Below, piece after piece: positions 54,589-64,000 of a stretch of 64,000 nucleotides of DNA. The position numbers were made by a program, and so were the translations under genes. Each line of letters opens with the position of its first letter. The first letter of the stretch is position 1. Below the pieces are notes generated by a model. That model was not told the origin of the DNA. It made no database searches and was given only the letters and a program-made list of their open reading frames with translations. The stretch spans positions 124,001 through 188,000 of the forward strand of contig JADJAE010000006.1 in NCBI GenBank assembly GCA_016704445.1, read 5' to 3'. The DNA comes from Deltaproteobacteria bacterium (GTDB lineage: Bacteria; Myxococcota_A; Polyangia; Polyangiales; Ga0077539).

Positions 54589-55209
54589 ATGGACCCCCTC
54601 ATCTTCGCGGCGGCGCTCCTGCTCCTCGCCCTCTTCACCTTTGCGATCCGGGCGCTGCTCGACCGCGCGGCGCTCCAGCGGCGGACCTCCGATCGCAACG
54701 TCGTGACGGCGCACTGGGAGTCGCTGGTGATGCAGCGCCGCGACCTGCGGCTCGCCGTCGACGCCCAGGGGGTGCCCACGCTGCACGGCCGCGTCGGGCC
54801 CATCGCGTACACCATCCGGGTGAGCGCCCTCGACGGACCATGGGGCGGAAGGCCGCTCGCCCAGGCTCCCTCCCTCTCCAACACCCCCCGCATCGCCCTG
54901 TCGCGCAAGGGCGAGCGCGAGGTGCCGGTGCCCGGGCTCCCCTCGGAGCTCACCACCGGCGACGACGACTTCGACGCGGTCTTCGAGGTGCGCTGCGACG
55001 ACCCCGAGGCCGCCCGGGCGGGCCTGGGGCGCGAGGTGCGCGCGGCCATGCTGGCGATCCCCGCGGCCTTCGCCTGGGCCGACGCCGAGGGGCTGAGGGT
55101 CGACCTCGGCGCCTCCGCCACGGTCATCGACCACGCGATGCTCGACGCCCTTCGCGACGTGCTGCAGGGCCTCGGGGCCGCCGCGCCGCCCGCCGTGGCC
55201 GCGGGCTGA
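54589..55209 (+). CDS. Hypothetical membrane-anchored protein
   Basis: A 206-residue protein with one N-terminal helix (PLIFAAALLLLALFTFAI) and a cytoplasmic or periplasmic domain rich in alternating strands (RDLRLAVDAQGVPTLHGRVG, IAYTIRVSALDGPWGG, DFDAVFEVRCDDPEAARAGL, LRVDLGASATVIDHAMLDAL). No family recognised; the pattern resembles myxobacterial proteins that use a DUF3137-like soluble domain, but this is only an impression. ATG 54589 is favoured because it starts just before the helix; GTG 54568 is an alternative. Divergent from hisB. Confidence 0.75.
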   Translation: MDPLIFAAALLLLALFTFAIRALLDRAALQRRTSDRNVVTAHWESLVMQRRDLRLAVDAQGVPTLHGRVGPIAYTIRVSALDGPWGGRPLAQAPSLSNTPRIALSRKGEREVPVPGLPSELTTGDDDFDAVFEVRCDDPEAARAGLGREVRAAMLAIPAAFAWADAEGLRVDLGASATVIDHAMLDALRDVLQGLGAAAPPAVAAG

Positions 55210-55276
55210 GGTCTCTCTCTTCCCCCGTCAGACGCCATCGCGAAGGGTCGGGGTTGGTGGTAGGGTGCCGCCCGCC

Positions 55277-55627
55277 ATGCGCCTGCTGCTCACCGCCCTC
55301 TGCCTCACCCTGGCCCTCGGCTGCGCCAACGACCCGCCCTACCAGAACTGCTCGCGCACCGTGCTCTGCGGCGGAGACACCTCGCTCTGCCTGTCGACCA
55401 CCGCGCCGTCCGGGCGCACCGCGCTCTTCTGCACCTCGCGCTGCACCACCCCCACCGGGGCGGCCTCCTCGGAGTGCCCGGCCAACAGCGCCTGCGTCCG
55501 GCTCAACAACGGCGACCCGGTGTGCCTGCTGCGCTGCACCACGGACGCCGAGTGCCCCTTCACCAACGGCGCCTGCCTGGTCACCGCCGACTCGATGGGG
55601 CAGCGGGTCTGCACCGTGCGCCCCTGA
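55277..55627 (+). CDS. Small Cys-rich lipoprotein
   Basis: A 116-residue lipoprotein: signal peptide RLLLTALCLTLALGC with lipobox, then a single Cys-rich domain with about eleven Cys (CSRTVLCGGDTSLC, FCTSRCTTP, CPANSACVRL, CLLRCTTDAECPFTNGAC). The CTTDAECP spacing recalls the small Cys modules in the giant lipoproteins at 13126 and 15778, so it may be a single-module relative. Stands alone between a membrane protein gene and the partner-switch module, 46 bases before the latter. Function unknown. Confidence 0.82.
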   Translation: MRLLLTALCLTLALGCANDPPYQNCSRTVLCGGDTSLCLSTTAPSGRTALFCTSRCTTPTGAASSECPANSACVRLNNGDPVCLLRCTTDAECPFTNGACLVTADSMGQRVCTVRP

Positions 55628-55673
55628 GATTGGGCGTTCCACCCCCTCGCGCATCGGTGGTAGGGTTCCAGGC

Positions 55674-56162
55674 TTGAGAGACGGTGAATCGTTGCCGCTG
55701 AAATTCACAGCCAGCGTTCCGGGCGAGTTGCGGTTTCGCGACCTGGTCGGGTCGATGGTCCGGGCCGTGTGCCTGCGCGTCGAACGCGACGCCGGCTGCG
55801 CGGGCCTGGAGTGGCGTCTCATGAGTGCCTACAACGAAGCCTTCAACAACATCGTCGAGCACGCCTACGCGGTCACTCCGGGGGAGGTCGAGGTGGTGCT
55901 GCTGGTGGATGATGAGGAGGTGGTCCTCCGCATGATCGACCACGGCGCCGGCTTCGACTTCGACGACGCCGGAGCCAGCGACCAGGTGCCCGCGCTCGAC
56001 AGCCTCTCCGAAGGCGGCATGGGGCTCTTCATCATCCGTAACGCCATGTCCTCCGTCACCTACGAGCGCCGTCAGGACAAGAACCTCCTCACCATGACCA
56101 AGACTCTCTCCGAATGCGCGGCGGTGTCGTCCGCGACCTCCCATGGGGATCCCCGATGCTGA
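55674..56162 (+). CDS. Anti-sigma-factor-like serine kinase (HATPase_c_2, RsbW/SpoIIAB type)
   Basis: A 162-residue GHKL ATPase. TTG 55674 is the likely start, with GGTAGGG upstream, giving LPLKFTASVPGELRFRDLVG. The N-box is RLMSAYNEAFNNIVEHAYAV, the G1 box is LRMIDHGAGFDFD, and the G2 box is SEGGMGLFIIRNAMSSVTYE. This is the RsbW/SpoIIAB branch, which phosphorylates an STAS antagonist and binds a sigma factor or other target. Its last 7 bases overlap the STAS gene and the phosphatase gene follows, so all three form a complete partner-switch module. The target is not encoded here. Confidence 0.88.
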   Translation: MRDGESLPLKFTASVPGELRFRDLVGSMVRAVCLRVERDAGCAGLEWRLMSAYNEAFNNIVEHAYAVTPGEVEVVLLVDDEEVVLRMIDHGAGFDFDDAGASDQVPALDSLSEGGMGLFIIRNAMSSVTYERRQDKNLLTMTKTLSECAAVSSATSHGDPRC

Positions 56163-56494
56163 AGCATGAACTCACCGAGCAGGCTGGCGTGGTCGTCCTG
56201 CGTGTGCAGGAAGAGAACCTCGACGCACTCACCGTCCCCGAGGCCCGCCTCCTCGTGGAGCAGCTGGTCGAGCGCGGCGGCATCAAGGTGGTCTTCGAGA
56301 TGACCGCGGTGAAGGTCATCGACAGCTCCGGGGTGGCCATCATCGTGTCGCTCTTCAAGCGCCTCCGGGCGCTCGGCGGCGCGGTGCGGGTCGCCGGGGT
56401 CTCCGGGCAGCCGAAGGACATCTTCGCCATGCTCCGGCTCGACCAGGCGCTGCCCATCTTCCCGACGGCCGACGAGGCGCTCAAGGGGTTCTGA
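56156..56494 (+). CDS. STAS-domain anti-sigma factor antagonist
   Basis: A 112-residue STAS protein of the RsbV/SpoIIAA family. Start ATG 56156 lies inside the end of the kinase gene. Strand/helix pattern VVVLRVQEENLDALTVPEAR, then the phospho-acceptor site VFEMTAVKVIDSSGVAIIVS, where the first Ser of DSSG is the position phosphorylated by the kinase, and RVAGVSGQPKDIFAMLRLDQ. All conserved positions are intact, so it should cycle between the kinase and the SpoIIE-type phosphatase encoded next. Confidence 0.92.
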   Translation: MLKHELTEQAGVVVLRVQEENLDALTVPEARLLVEQLVERGGIKVVFEMTAVKVIDSSGVAIIVSLFKRLRALGGAVRVAGVSGQPKDIFAMLRLDQALPIFPTADEALKGF

Positions 56495-56501
56495 CCGCGC
56501 C

Positions 56502-58304
56502 GTGGCCAGCATCGTCACCCTCGGCCCGCAAGACGTCGGCAAGGTCTACCGCCTTGACGCAGGAGAGTGCCTGCTCGGTCGGCGGCTCGACTGCCACATC
56601 TGCATCCCAGACCAGCGCATCTCGCGCCGGCACGCGCGCATCCGCCGCGAGGGCGACGGCTACGCCCTCGAAGACCTCGGGAGCTGCAACGGGTCCTTCG
56701 TCAACGGGCGGCGCATCCAGGGGAGCTCGCGGCTGCGGCACGGCGACGAGGTGGAGATCGGCGCGTCGCGCTTCCGCATCGACCTGAGCGACGACATGGT
56801 GGCGCAGGCCGAGAGCACCTCGGTGCGCATCACCCAGGACACCGCCGAGCACACGCTCAACATGATCGAGGTCGCGCACCTCGGGCTCAACCTGAAGCAG
56901 GGCTTCGTGCCCGGCACCGGCAAGAGCCCCTCCGGGCGCCCCATCGACCCGGCGAGGCTCGAGCGCAAGCTCCAGGCGATGTACCGGATCTCGGAGACCG
57001 TCGCGAGCACGCTCGACGCCAACGCGCTGCTGGAGAAGGTCTGCGGAATACTGTTGGAGGTATTCCCGCAGGCCTCGGCGGTGGCCGCGGTGACCTTCGA
57101 CCAGCGCTCTCGGCAGCTCCGCACGCAGGCCGCGCGCCGCCGCAAGGGGCGCGAGACCCCCGGCGCCCAGCCCACCATGGACATCTCCCAGCAGGTGGTC
57201 GATCGGGTGCTGCGCCAGGGGCACTCGGTGCTGCTGCGCGCGACCACCGACACGCCCATCGGCCCGATGGACACGCTGGTCATCAAGAACCCGCTGCTCC
57301 TGCCGATGCCGGATGGGACGGTCCCGCCGCTGGAGGAGGGGGCCGTGGGGTGGCGCATGGGAGCGCCGCTATCCTTCCGCGGCGAGCACCTGGGCATCCT
57401 GCACGTCGACGCGGAGACGGCCCTCGGGTACTTCACCCAGGACGACCTCGACCTGCTCCAGGGCCTTGCCAGCCAGGCCGGCATCGCGCTGCACCTCATC
57501 GGGCTGCACCACCGCCTGCTCGCCCGAGAGCGCCTCGACTACGACCTGCGCCTCGCCCGGCAGATCCAGCGCAACCTGCTGCCCCGCGAGCCTCCGAAGG
57601 TGTCGGGGCTCGACTTCGCCGTGCACTACGAGCCGGCCTTCCACGTCGGCGGGGACTTCTACGACTTCCTGTGGCTCGACCCGACGCGCCTCGCGATGGT
57701 GGTCGGCGACGTGTCGGGCAAGGCCATCTCCGGCGCGCTCTTCATGGCCCGGGTGACCAGCGAGATCCGCTTCGCGGCGCCGGTGGAGTCGCACCCGCGG
57801 CGGATCATCCAGCGCGTCAACCGCGCGCTCTCGGAGGTCGCCGAAGACGGGATGTTCGTGACGATGGTGTTCCTGTCGCTCGACCTGACGCAGCAGGTGC
57901 TGCGCTTCTCGAACGCCGGCCACACCACACCCCTGCTGCTGCGCGGCGGCAGGGTGACCCCGCTGGAGTACGCCGAGGCGCGCTGCCTCCCGGTGGGCGT
58001 CGAGGCGCGCGTCGAGGTGGCCGAGGCGCAGGTGAAGCTGCTGCCCGGCGACGTGCTGGTGCTCTACACCGACGGCATCATCGAGGCGCGCTCGATGGCG
58101 GGCGAGTTCTACGGGGTCGAGCGGCTTCACGCGGTGCTCGAGCGCTCCGGCGGCTCGGCGCGTCAGGTGCTCGAAGCGGTGCTGGGCGACTTGGACAAGT
58201 TCGTCGAAGATGCGCCCCAGGCCGACGACCAGACCGTGGTGTGCCTGGCCGTGAGCGAGGCCTCGTCGAAGCGCTTCGAGAGCGTGCTGCCCGCTCGGGG
58301 GTGA
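56502..58304 (+). CDS. FHA-GAF-SpoIIE serine phosphatase
   Basis: A 600-residue signalling phosphatase from GTG 56502. Residues 1-95 are an FHA domain (CLLGRRLDCHICIPDQRISR, RHARI, LEDLGSCNGSFVNGRRI) that reads phosphothreonine. Residues ~160-350 form a GAF domain (ISETVASTLDANALLEKVCG, PLSFRGEHLGILHVDAET). Residues ~370-590 are a PP2C SpoIIE/RsbU phosphatase: LARQIQRNLLPREPPKVSGL, VGGDFYDFLWLDPTRLAMVV, GDVSGKAISGALFMARV, FSNAGHTTPLLLRGG, VLVLYTDGIIEARS and ADDQTVVCLAV with the metal-binding Asp residues. It should dephosphorylate the STAS antagonist encoded just upstream, linking threonine-kinase signalling to partner switching. Confidence 0.93.
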   Translation: MASIVTLGPQDVGKVYRLDAGECLLGRRLDCHICIPDQRISRRHARIRREGDGYALEDLGSCNGSFVNGRRIQGSSRLRHGDEVEIGASRFRIDLSDDMVAQAESTSVRITQDTAEHTLNMIEVAHLGLNLKQGFVPGTGKSPSGRPIDPARLERKLQAMYRISETVASTLDANALLEKVCGILLEVFPQASAVAAVTFDQRSRQLRTQAARRRKGRETPGAQPTMDISQQVVDRVLRQGHSVLLRATTDTPIGPMDTLVIKNPLLLPMPDGTVPPLEEGAVGWRMGAPLSFRGEHLGILHVDAETALGYFTQDDLDLLQGLASQAGIALHLIGLHHRLLARERLDYDLRLARQIQRNLLPREPPKVSGLDFAVHYEPAFHVGGDFYDFLWLDPTRLAMVVGDVSGKAISGALFMARVTSEIRFAAPVESHPRRIIQRVNRALSEVAEDGMFVTMVFLSLDLTQQVLRFSNAGHTTPLLLRGGRVTPLEYAEARCLPVGVEARVEVAEAQVKLLPGDVLVLYTDGIIEARSMAGEFYGVERLHAVLERSGGSARQVLEAVLGDLDKFVEDAPQADDQTVVCLAVSEASSKRFESVLPARG

Positions 58305-58342
58305 ATCGGTCTCCGTCTCGTCCGCCCGGAGTACCATGGCTC

Positions 58343-58429
58343 ATGGTCCCCTTCGCCCGCCTCTCGCTGGTCGCCTCGCTGCTCGCCGCCTGCGCGCCGC
58401 GAGCGGCGGCTCAGCGGCGAGAGAGGTAG
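58343..58429 (+). pseudogene. Lipoprotein signal-peptide stub
   Basis: A 28-codon frame: ATG, VPFARLSLVASLLAACAPRA, then a stop. It encodes a convincing lipoprotein signal and lipobox (SLLAAC) but nothing beyond. It overlaps the 3' end of the ATP-grasp gene on the other strand. Either a truncated lipoprotein gene, one broken by an indel, or chance. Confidence 0.3.
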
Positions 58430-59302
58430 CGGGCGAGCGCGTCGGCGAAGTGCTCCGCGGCCCGTGGGTGCGTGCGGAAGTAGAGCGACGGCTCGATGGC
58501 TTCGAGCTCCATGAGGGCGAGCGATCCGTCGTCGAGGCGCACGAGGTCGACGCGCGCCTGGAGCGGGGCCACGTCGAGCGCGGCCATCACCCGGTCGGCG
58601 GCGTGGCGAAGCGCGGCGTCGGGCTCGATGCCAGCAATGAGCCCGCCGTGCTCCTCCTGTACCCGGAAATCCCCGGTCTTCGGGCGCTTCACGATGGCGT
58701 GGCTGTACGAGCCGTCGAAGTAGAAGACCGAGTACTCGCCCTCGTCGAGCACCGAGGCCACGAAGGGCTGGGCCATCCACTCGCGGTCGGTGAAGCGAGA
58801 GGCGAGCTCCGCGGCGACGGCGGGGGCCACGTCGCGAGGGGAGGCGGAAGGTGTCGTGCGCGTTGGCGCTCACCGTCGGCTTGAGCACGCAGCCGCCGTC
58901 CCCCAGCGAGGCGCAGAGCGAGCGCAGCCCCTCGGCGGAGAGCCCATGGCCCCAGCGGGTCGGGACCACCCGCACGCCCCGCGCGGCGAGGTCGCGGAGG
59001 TAGGTCTTGCGGGCGTTCCAGCGGACGAGGACGCTCGGGTTGGCGAGGGGGACGCCCGCGGCCTCGATGGCGGAGAGGGCGTCGAGGAAGGCGTCGAGGT
59101 CGTGCTGGTAGTCCCAGGTGGTGCGGATGACCACGAGGTCGAAGGCGCTCCAGTCGACGCCCCGGCGGCGCCAGGGGATCTCCTCGACGCGCCAGGCCCG
59201 GGCGCGGAGCTCGGCGATGGCGAGGTCGTCGTCGATGACGTACGCGCTGCGGTCGTCGAGCGTGAGGAAGGCGACGGTGGGGAGGGGGCTGGCGGTGTTC
59301 AC
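58411..59302 (-). CDS. ATP-grasp protein (RimK/glutathione-synthetase-like), one frameshift
   Basis: GTG 59302 starts a frame with TVAFLTLDDRSAYVIDDDLA, FDLVVIRTTWDYQHDLDAFL, LVRWNARKTYLRDLAARGVR, GGCVLKPTVSANAHDTFRLP. The frame then shifts near 58842; skipping one base gives DVAPAVAAELASRFTDREWM, AQPFVASVLDEGEYSVFYFD, HAIVKRPKTGDFRVQEEHGG and the metal-binding LVRLDDGSLALMELEAIEPS, ending at 58411. The ~296-residue protein is an ATP-grasp enzyme of the RimK/GshB-like kind that forms amide bonds between a carboxylate and an amine. Substrates are unknown. Begins 14 bases after the lipoprotein gene upstream. Confidence 0.75.
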
Positions 59303-59315
59303 GGAGGCGCGAGGC

Positions 59316-60026
59316 TCAGCCGTCGATGCTCCAGGAGATCACGCGCCGCAGGATGCGCTGGCCGGGCGGCGAGTTCAGGTACCAGACGCGCACGTGCGGC
59401 GGATCGTTGCGGATGGGGGGCGTCGTGCACCGCTCGCCTCCTTCGGTCGGCTCGCAGGTGACCCGGCGGCTGCCGGCGACCTTGTCGCGCAGCTCGGAGC
59501 GCCAGTAGGCCGGCGTCACCTGTGCGGCGGTCACCGTCCGGCACCCGCGGGTGGGCGAGCGGAACACCTGCCCGACGTTCTCGGCCTGACGATCGCAGAG
59601 CTGCAGACCCTCCGGCGGGATCATCCCGACGAACTCCGCGAGCGCCATGTCCCGCAGCGCCCCGACCACCGCGGTCGTGGGAACTCGTCGGCCCGGGCTG
59701 CCCTGGAGGCGTGGGCTCGGCGTTGACGACGGGCTCGCTCGCGGGCGCCGTGGGCGGAGGCTCGGAGGCGCGGGCGGCGTCGGAGGCTCGGGCGGGAGCG
59801 CGGGTGGCGTCGGAGGCGCGGGCTGCGCTGCGGGAGTCGGCGCTGCGACGGGCGGCGCGGCGTTGGGGCGGGCGCAGCGGCCGGCGCTGCAGAAGAGTTC
59901 CGTGGCGCAGTCCGAGTTCGAGTCGCAGGTCGCGCCCTCGCCGCCGCCCTGGCCACGCCGGCCGCAGGCGTTCGTAGCGAGGGATGCGCCGAGGAGGAGC
60001 ACGCCGATCCACCAACGATTCGACAT
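59316..60026 (-). CDS. Hypothetical lipoprotein with Pro-rich linker
   Basis: A 236-residue lipoprotein. Signal peptide RWWIGVLLLGASLATNAC, then a small Cys motif (CDSNSDCATELFCSAGRCA) of the kind common in myxobacterial lipoproteins, a Pro/Ala-rich linker of ~60 residues, and a C-terminal domain (VVGALRDMALAEFVGMIPPE, LCDRQAENVGQVFRSPTRGC, PHVRVWYLNSPPGQRILRRV). Part of the linker is Arg-rich (LRPRRPRASPSS) unlike the rest, so undetected paired indels there cannot be excluded. No family recognised. Upstream partner of the ATP-grasp gene. Confidence 0.72.
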   Translation of the reverse strand: MSNRWWIGVLLLGASLATNACGRRGQGGGEGATCDSNSDCATELFCSAGRCARPNAAPPVAAPTPAAQPAPPTPPALPPEPPTPPAPPSLRPRRPRASPSSTPSPRLQGSPGRRVPTTAVVGALRDMALAEFVGMIPPEGLQLCDRQAENVGQVFRSPTRGCRTVTAAQVTPAYWRSELRDKVAGSRRVTCEPTEGGERCTTPPIRNDPPHVRVWYLNSPPGQRILRRVISWSIDG

Positions 60027-60197
60027 GACGTCTTTGAGCGCTTCCGGGGTGATTGGGGGCCAAGGGAGATCGCCGCCAGGAGCCGGGCACCAAGCTCGGT
60101 GTCTCGGGCGATGGTGGACAATCCATGAATTGCCGTGAGCTGCGCAAGAGCCACACCCTCCTCGACGCTCTCCCCGGCTGTTAAGCTCTGCCCAGCC

Positions 60198-60548
60198 ATG
60201 AAGTCCCGCCCGCGCCCCGCCCGGCGCCCGACGCTCCCGACCGAACCCTACGGCGTCGCGCTCGCCCGCGCGGTGGCCGGCGTCCTCCGTCGCGGCGTCG
60301 CGATCGCCCACCAGCACCGCGACTACTGCGGCATGGGCCTCGTCTTCGACGACGGCGCCTACCTCTACGGCAGCATCTACGACGGCCAGATGCAGGAGGT
60401 CGCCGCGCGCTTCGACACCGAGCGGGACTTCGTCGCGTGGCTCGCGGCGCAGACCGACGATGCGCTCGCGGGCCACGAGGCGCCGCCCTTCGAGCGCGAC
60501 AACCAGCGCCTCACCCGCGCCCGCCTCGTCGCCGCCATCGACGAATGA
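60198..60548 (+). CDS. Hypothetical small protein
   Basis: A 116-residue protein starting at ATG 60198 with a basic N-terminus (KSRPRPARRPTLPTEPYGVA) and a compact domain (RDYCGMGLVFDDGAYLYGSI, QMQEVAARFDTERDFVAWLA, NQRLTRARLVAAIDE). The amino-acid composition is that of a real soluble protein. No family recognised; no signal peptide or membrane segment. Stands alone, divergent from the lipoprotein at 59316-60026 and convergent with the sigma-54 regulator, 19 bases away. Confidence 0.72.
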   Translation: MKSRPRPARRPTLPTEPYGVALARAVAGVLRRGVAIAHQHRDYCGMGLVFDDGAYLYGSIYDGQMQEVAARFDTERDFVAWLAAQTDDALAGHEAPPFERDNQRLTRARLVAAIDE

Positions 60549-60567
60549 GGGAGTTGCATCAGACGGC

Positions 60568-61934
<1,367 letters not shown>

Positions 61935-61962
61935 GGTCGGGCATTGTAGCCCGACCGGGAGG

Positions 61963-62532
61963 TCAACGGTGCACGCGCACCGATGGGCCGAAGTCGTGTC
62001 GACCGAGCACGAGGCGGGTCCCGTCGGCCGCCACCCGCACCGCCGGAGCCTCCGGGCGACCGAAGCGCCACTGCGCCTCGGCGTGGAACCCGAAGTCCTC
62101 GCCCGCGGCGTGCGCCCGAAACACCACGGGCTCCGCGGGCGCGGCGGCGTAGACGATGGTGTAACGCTCTTCAACCACGGTCCCGGCTCGCAGCGACGGG
62201 AGCGTGAACTGCGCGCGCCCGGAGCGCAGGGTGGCCCCCGGCGGCAGCGAGAGGGTCACCGCCACCGGTAGATCGGCCGACGCGTCGAGGATCACCCGGG
62301 CGACCAGCTGTGCCTCGGTCCACGATCCCGCGGACGCGGGTGGTGTGCCGGTGCCCGTGAGCCCATCGGGGGAGCGTCCCTCGACGCGAGACACCGAGAG
62401 GCTCTCCAGGGTGACCCGTGCCGGGGCCGACACATGGGCATGGGGAGCGGCCTGGGGCGCGGGACGCGGCGATGGCTCGACGCGGGGTGCGGCGCAGGCC
62501 GTGAGGGTCAGTAGGATGAGGGCGATGCGCAT
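61963..62532 (-). CDS. Hypothetical lipoprotein
   Basis: A 189-residue lipoprotein with a very short signal (MRIALILLTLTAC), a Pro/Ala linker and a beta-rich domain (VTLESLSVSRVEGRSPDG, ADLPVAVTLSLPPGATLRSG, VVEERYTIVYAAAPAEPVVF, WRFGRPEAPAVRVAADGTRL). The YTIVYAA pattern suggests an Ig-like sandwich. It starts 3 bases after the zinc-peptidase stop, so it is co-transcribed with it and may act with it at the surface. No family recognised. Confidence 0.78.
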   Translation of the reverse strand: MRIALILLTLTACAAPRVEPSPRPAPQAAPHAHVSAPARVTLESLSVSRVEGRSPDGLTGTGTPPASAGSWTEAQLVARVILDASADLPVAVTLSLPPGATLRSGRAQFTLPSLRAGTVVEERYTIVYAAAPAEPVVFRAHAAGEDFGFHAEAQWRFGRPEAPAVRVAADGTRLVLGRHDFGPSVRVHR

Positions 62533-62535
62533 GGC

Positions 62536-64000
62536 TCAGCTCCCTCCCGCGCCGCACAGCGGCATGTCCGAGGGGTAGGGGTAGTGGGTGTCCGGAACGG
62601 TCGCGCGGTCGATGGCGTCGCGCGGAAACGACGCGCAGTTGAGGGCGTCGAGCATGTCGCCCAGAAACGGCGCGGAGGTGCTGGTGCGGCGGATGTTGCG
62701 TAGCCCGCGCTCCCAGGTGTGGCGGTTGTAGCCGCGAGCGAAGGGCGCCGTGCGCATCCGGGTGCTCGCCAGCGCGGTGAACAGCGGCGCCGCGTCGTCG
62801 GCCGCGAGCGTGCGCAGCGTGGCCGCGACGTCGTTCTCGTCGTGGCGCTGGGTGAGTCCCCGGTGGCCTCGGCGGCGGGGCGCTGCCAGGTGCGCATGCG
62901 GTGGTAGCTGCGGTTGGCGATGTCGGCCCAGAACATCGATCCGCCCTGACGGTCGACGTAGGTAAGCCAGCGGAGGAGCTCGTAGCTGAACCACGTCGCG
63001 AAGCCCTCGCTCCACGCCTGTCCGGGCATCGTCGGGACGCCGATGCTGTGCGATCCGCCTTCGCCGGGAGAGCGCCCGAAGCTCGCCATGACCCAGTGCC
63101 CGACCTCGTGGCCGACGACGGCGTCGGACCACTCCTGGTGGTCCGTGCCCCGATGGGCATCCAGACCTGCGAGCGGAAGCTGGCGTCGAAGGCGTCGACG
63201 GGCCGGGTGTTGAAGCAGGCCCCGCAGGTGTAGGTGGTCCCTCCCGGCCCACGCGAGCACCGAGAGCGGACGCCGCGCGGGGTACCGACGGCGCGCCTCG
63301 CGCCACGCCCGATGCAGCACGTTGTAGACGTTGGCCGCGCCCGAGCCGTCGCGCTCGGCGATGTGCACCGCGTCGCCCTGGATCGCGCTGGCCCGGAACT
63401 CCCACGACCACAGCCGCGGCTCTCGCGGCGTGAAGCCCGGAGTGAGCCGCATCGCGCCCACGTTGGGGTCGGCCAGCGCCAGAGCGATCGCCTGGGCGCC
63501 GTCGTCCTGGATGGCGCTTACCACCACCCGCACATCATCCAGCCCCTCGCTCGGGAGCGCGAGCTCCACCCTCCCCGCCTGGTCGCCCGTGCCGGTGCGC
63601 CCCTCGTCGAGGCGCTCCATCCCGCGGAACACCACCACCTGGAAGCCCTCGGCGTTGCGGGTCACGGTCTCCGTCGCCCAGTCCGTGCGCCCTTCATTGG
63701 GCTCGCGCGCGTCGAAGGTCACCCGGAGCGTGCGACGGTTGCCCGCTGCCGCCGAAGAGGCACAGCTCGCCGCGCCGAGGCCCGTGTCGATGCACTCCGT
63801 CGCGCAGGGCTCGTTCGCCCAGCGCCCGTCCGTGCAGCGCCGCAGCGCGCCGTCGGCCGCGCAGGAGGTGTCGCCGGTGCGGCATTCCCCCTGGGGGACG
63901 CACTCCGCGTAGCCGTCGTTCACCGCGCAGCGCTCGCCCGTGTCGCAGGCCGTGCGCACCACCTCGACGGGAGCGGTCTCGTCCTCGTCGACGTCCGTCG
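62536..64000 (-). CDS. Secreted zinc peptidase-like protein, partial at window edge, three frameshifts
   Basis: Runs off the right edge, so the N-terminus and any signal peptide are missing. The visible part begins with an acidic stretch (TDVDEDETAPVEV), Cys modules (CDTGERCAVNDGYAECVPQG, CRTGDTSCAADGALRRCTDG), then a beta domain and a peptidase region with DAVVGHEVGHWVMASFG, an HExxH zinc site, and EGFATWFSYELLRWLTYVDR, whose Glu may be the third ligand as in gluzincins. Frames break near 63240 (one extra base), 63144 and 62863 (one missing base each); repairing them gives TYTCGACFNTRPVDAFDASF and LTQRHDENDVAATLRTLAAD in place. Ends at 62536. The indels look like sequence errors. Function unknown beyond probable proteolysis. 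Confidence 0.65.

Overview
The window is GC-rich bacterial chromosome (first/third codon positions strongly G/C, many GTG and a few TTG starts, frequent 4-base ATGA/GTGA gene overlaps). The mix of serine/threonine protein kinase, FHA-sigma54 regulator, RsbU-type partner switch, many lipoproteins with Asp/Thr/Gly or Asp/Val/Pro stalk repeats, and huge Cys-rich lipoproteins with the repeat NCGACGxxC points to a myxobacterium-like member of Myxococcota (Polyangia-type gene content). This is inferred from content, not from a marker gene.

Layout. 1-2.7 kb: end of an AAA ATPase gene coupled to a PIN-like nuclease gene, abutting an acyl-CoA dehydrogenase across a poly-G junction that looks damaged. 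2.8-8.2 kb: lipoprotein, membrane Ser/Thr kinase, the rsfS-rlmH ribosome pair and divergent tsaD. 8.4-18.1 kb: three very large Cys-rich lipoproteins around a peptide (POT) transporter. 18.1-19.6 kb: a coupled operon of a free-standing biotinyl domain, a small membrane protein and an M23 peptidase. 19.9-25.4 kb: a type VI secretion accessory island (VgrG, LysM/peptidoglycan-binding protein, metzincin protease, two unknowns, DUF4280 PAAR-like protein). 26-33 kb: an M15 carboxypeptidase lipoprotein, then a long minus-strand run prsW-like, lipoprotein, menC, menE, oligopeptide ABC permease, with a 360-base inverted repeat between menC and menE. 33.4-36.2 kb: stalk-repeat lipoprotein, propeller lipoprotein and di-haem peroxidase. 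36.2-40.4 kb: dapA-dapB-membrane protein-SemiSWEET and a GH57 glucan enzyme. 40.5-42 kb: MaoC-SDR fusion. 42-47.4 kb: an envelope O-acylation locus. 47.5-54.5 kb: acsA, a delta-60-repeat lipoprotein and the hisBHAF operon. 54.6-64 kb: partner-switch module (kinase-like ATPase, STAS antagonist, FHA-GAF-SpoIIE phosphatase), ATP-grasp protein, lipoproteins, FHA-sigma54 activator and a zinc peptidase running off the right edge.

The most interesting system is at 42,398-47,405. In transcription order it encodes an FkbH-like HAD/GNAT protein, an acyl carrier protein, an SGNH-family protein, an MBOAT acyltransferase and a 39-residue single-helix protein ending in FIYFAF. This has the architecture of the dlt (D-alanylation) pathway, including a DltX-like microprotein whose C-terminus fits FIYxxF, but with an FkbH-type loader in place of the adenylating enzyme DltA. 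The inference is an ACP-dependent transfer of a non-amino-acid acyl group (glyceryl or similar) to an envelope glycan. It is followed by two copies, in opposite orientation, of a terminator-bearing repeat.

Caution for every user: at least a dozen genes are interrupted by single-base indels in otherwise clean reading frames, most of them losses of one base in short G/C runs. They hit conserved single-copy regulators as well as accessory genes, so sequencing or assembly error is more likely than gene decay. Spans given for such genes cover the reconstructed gene.
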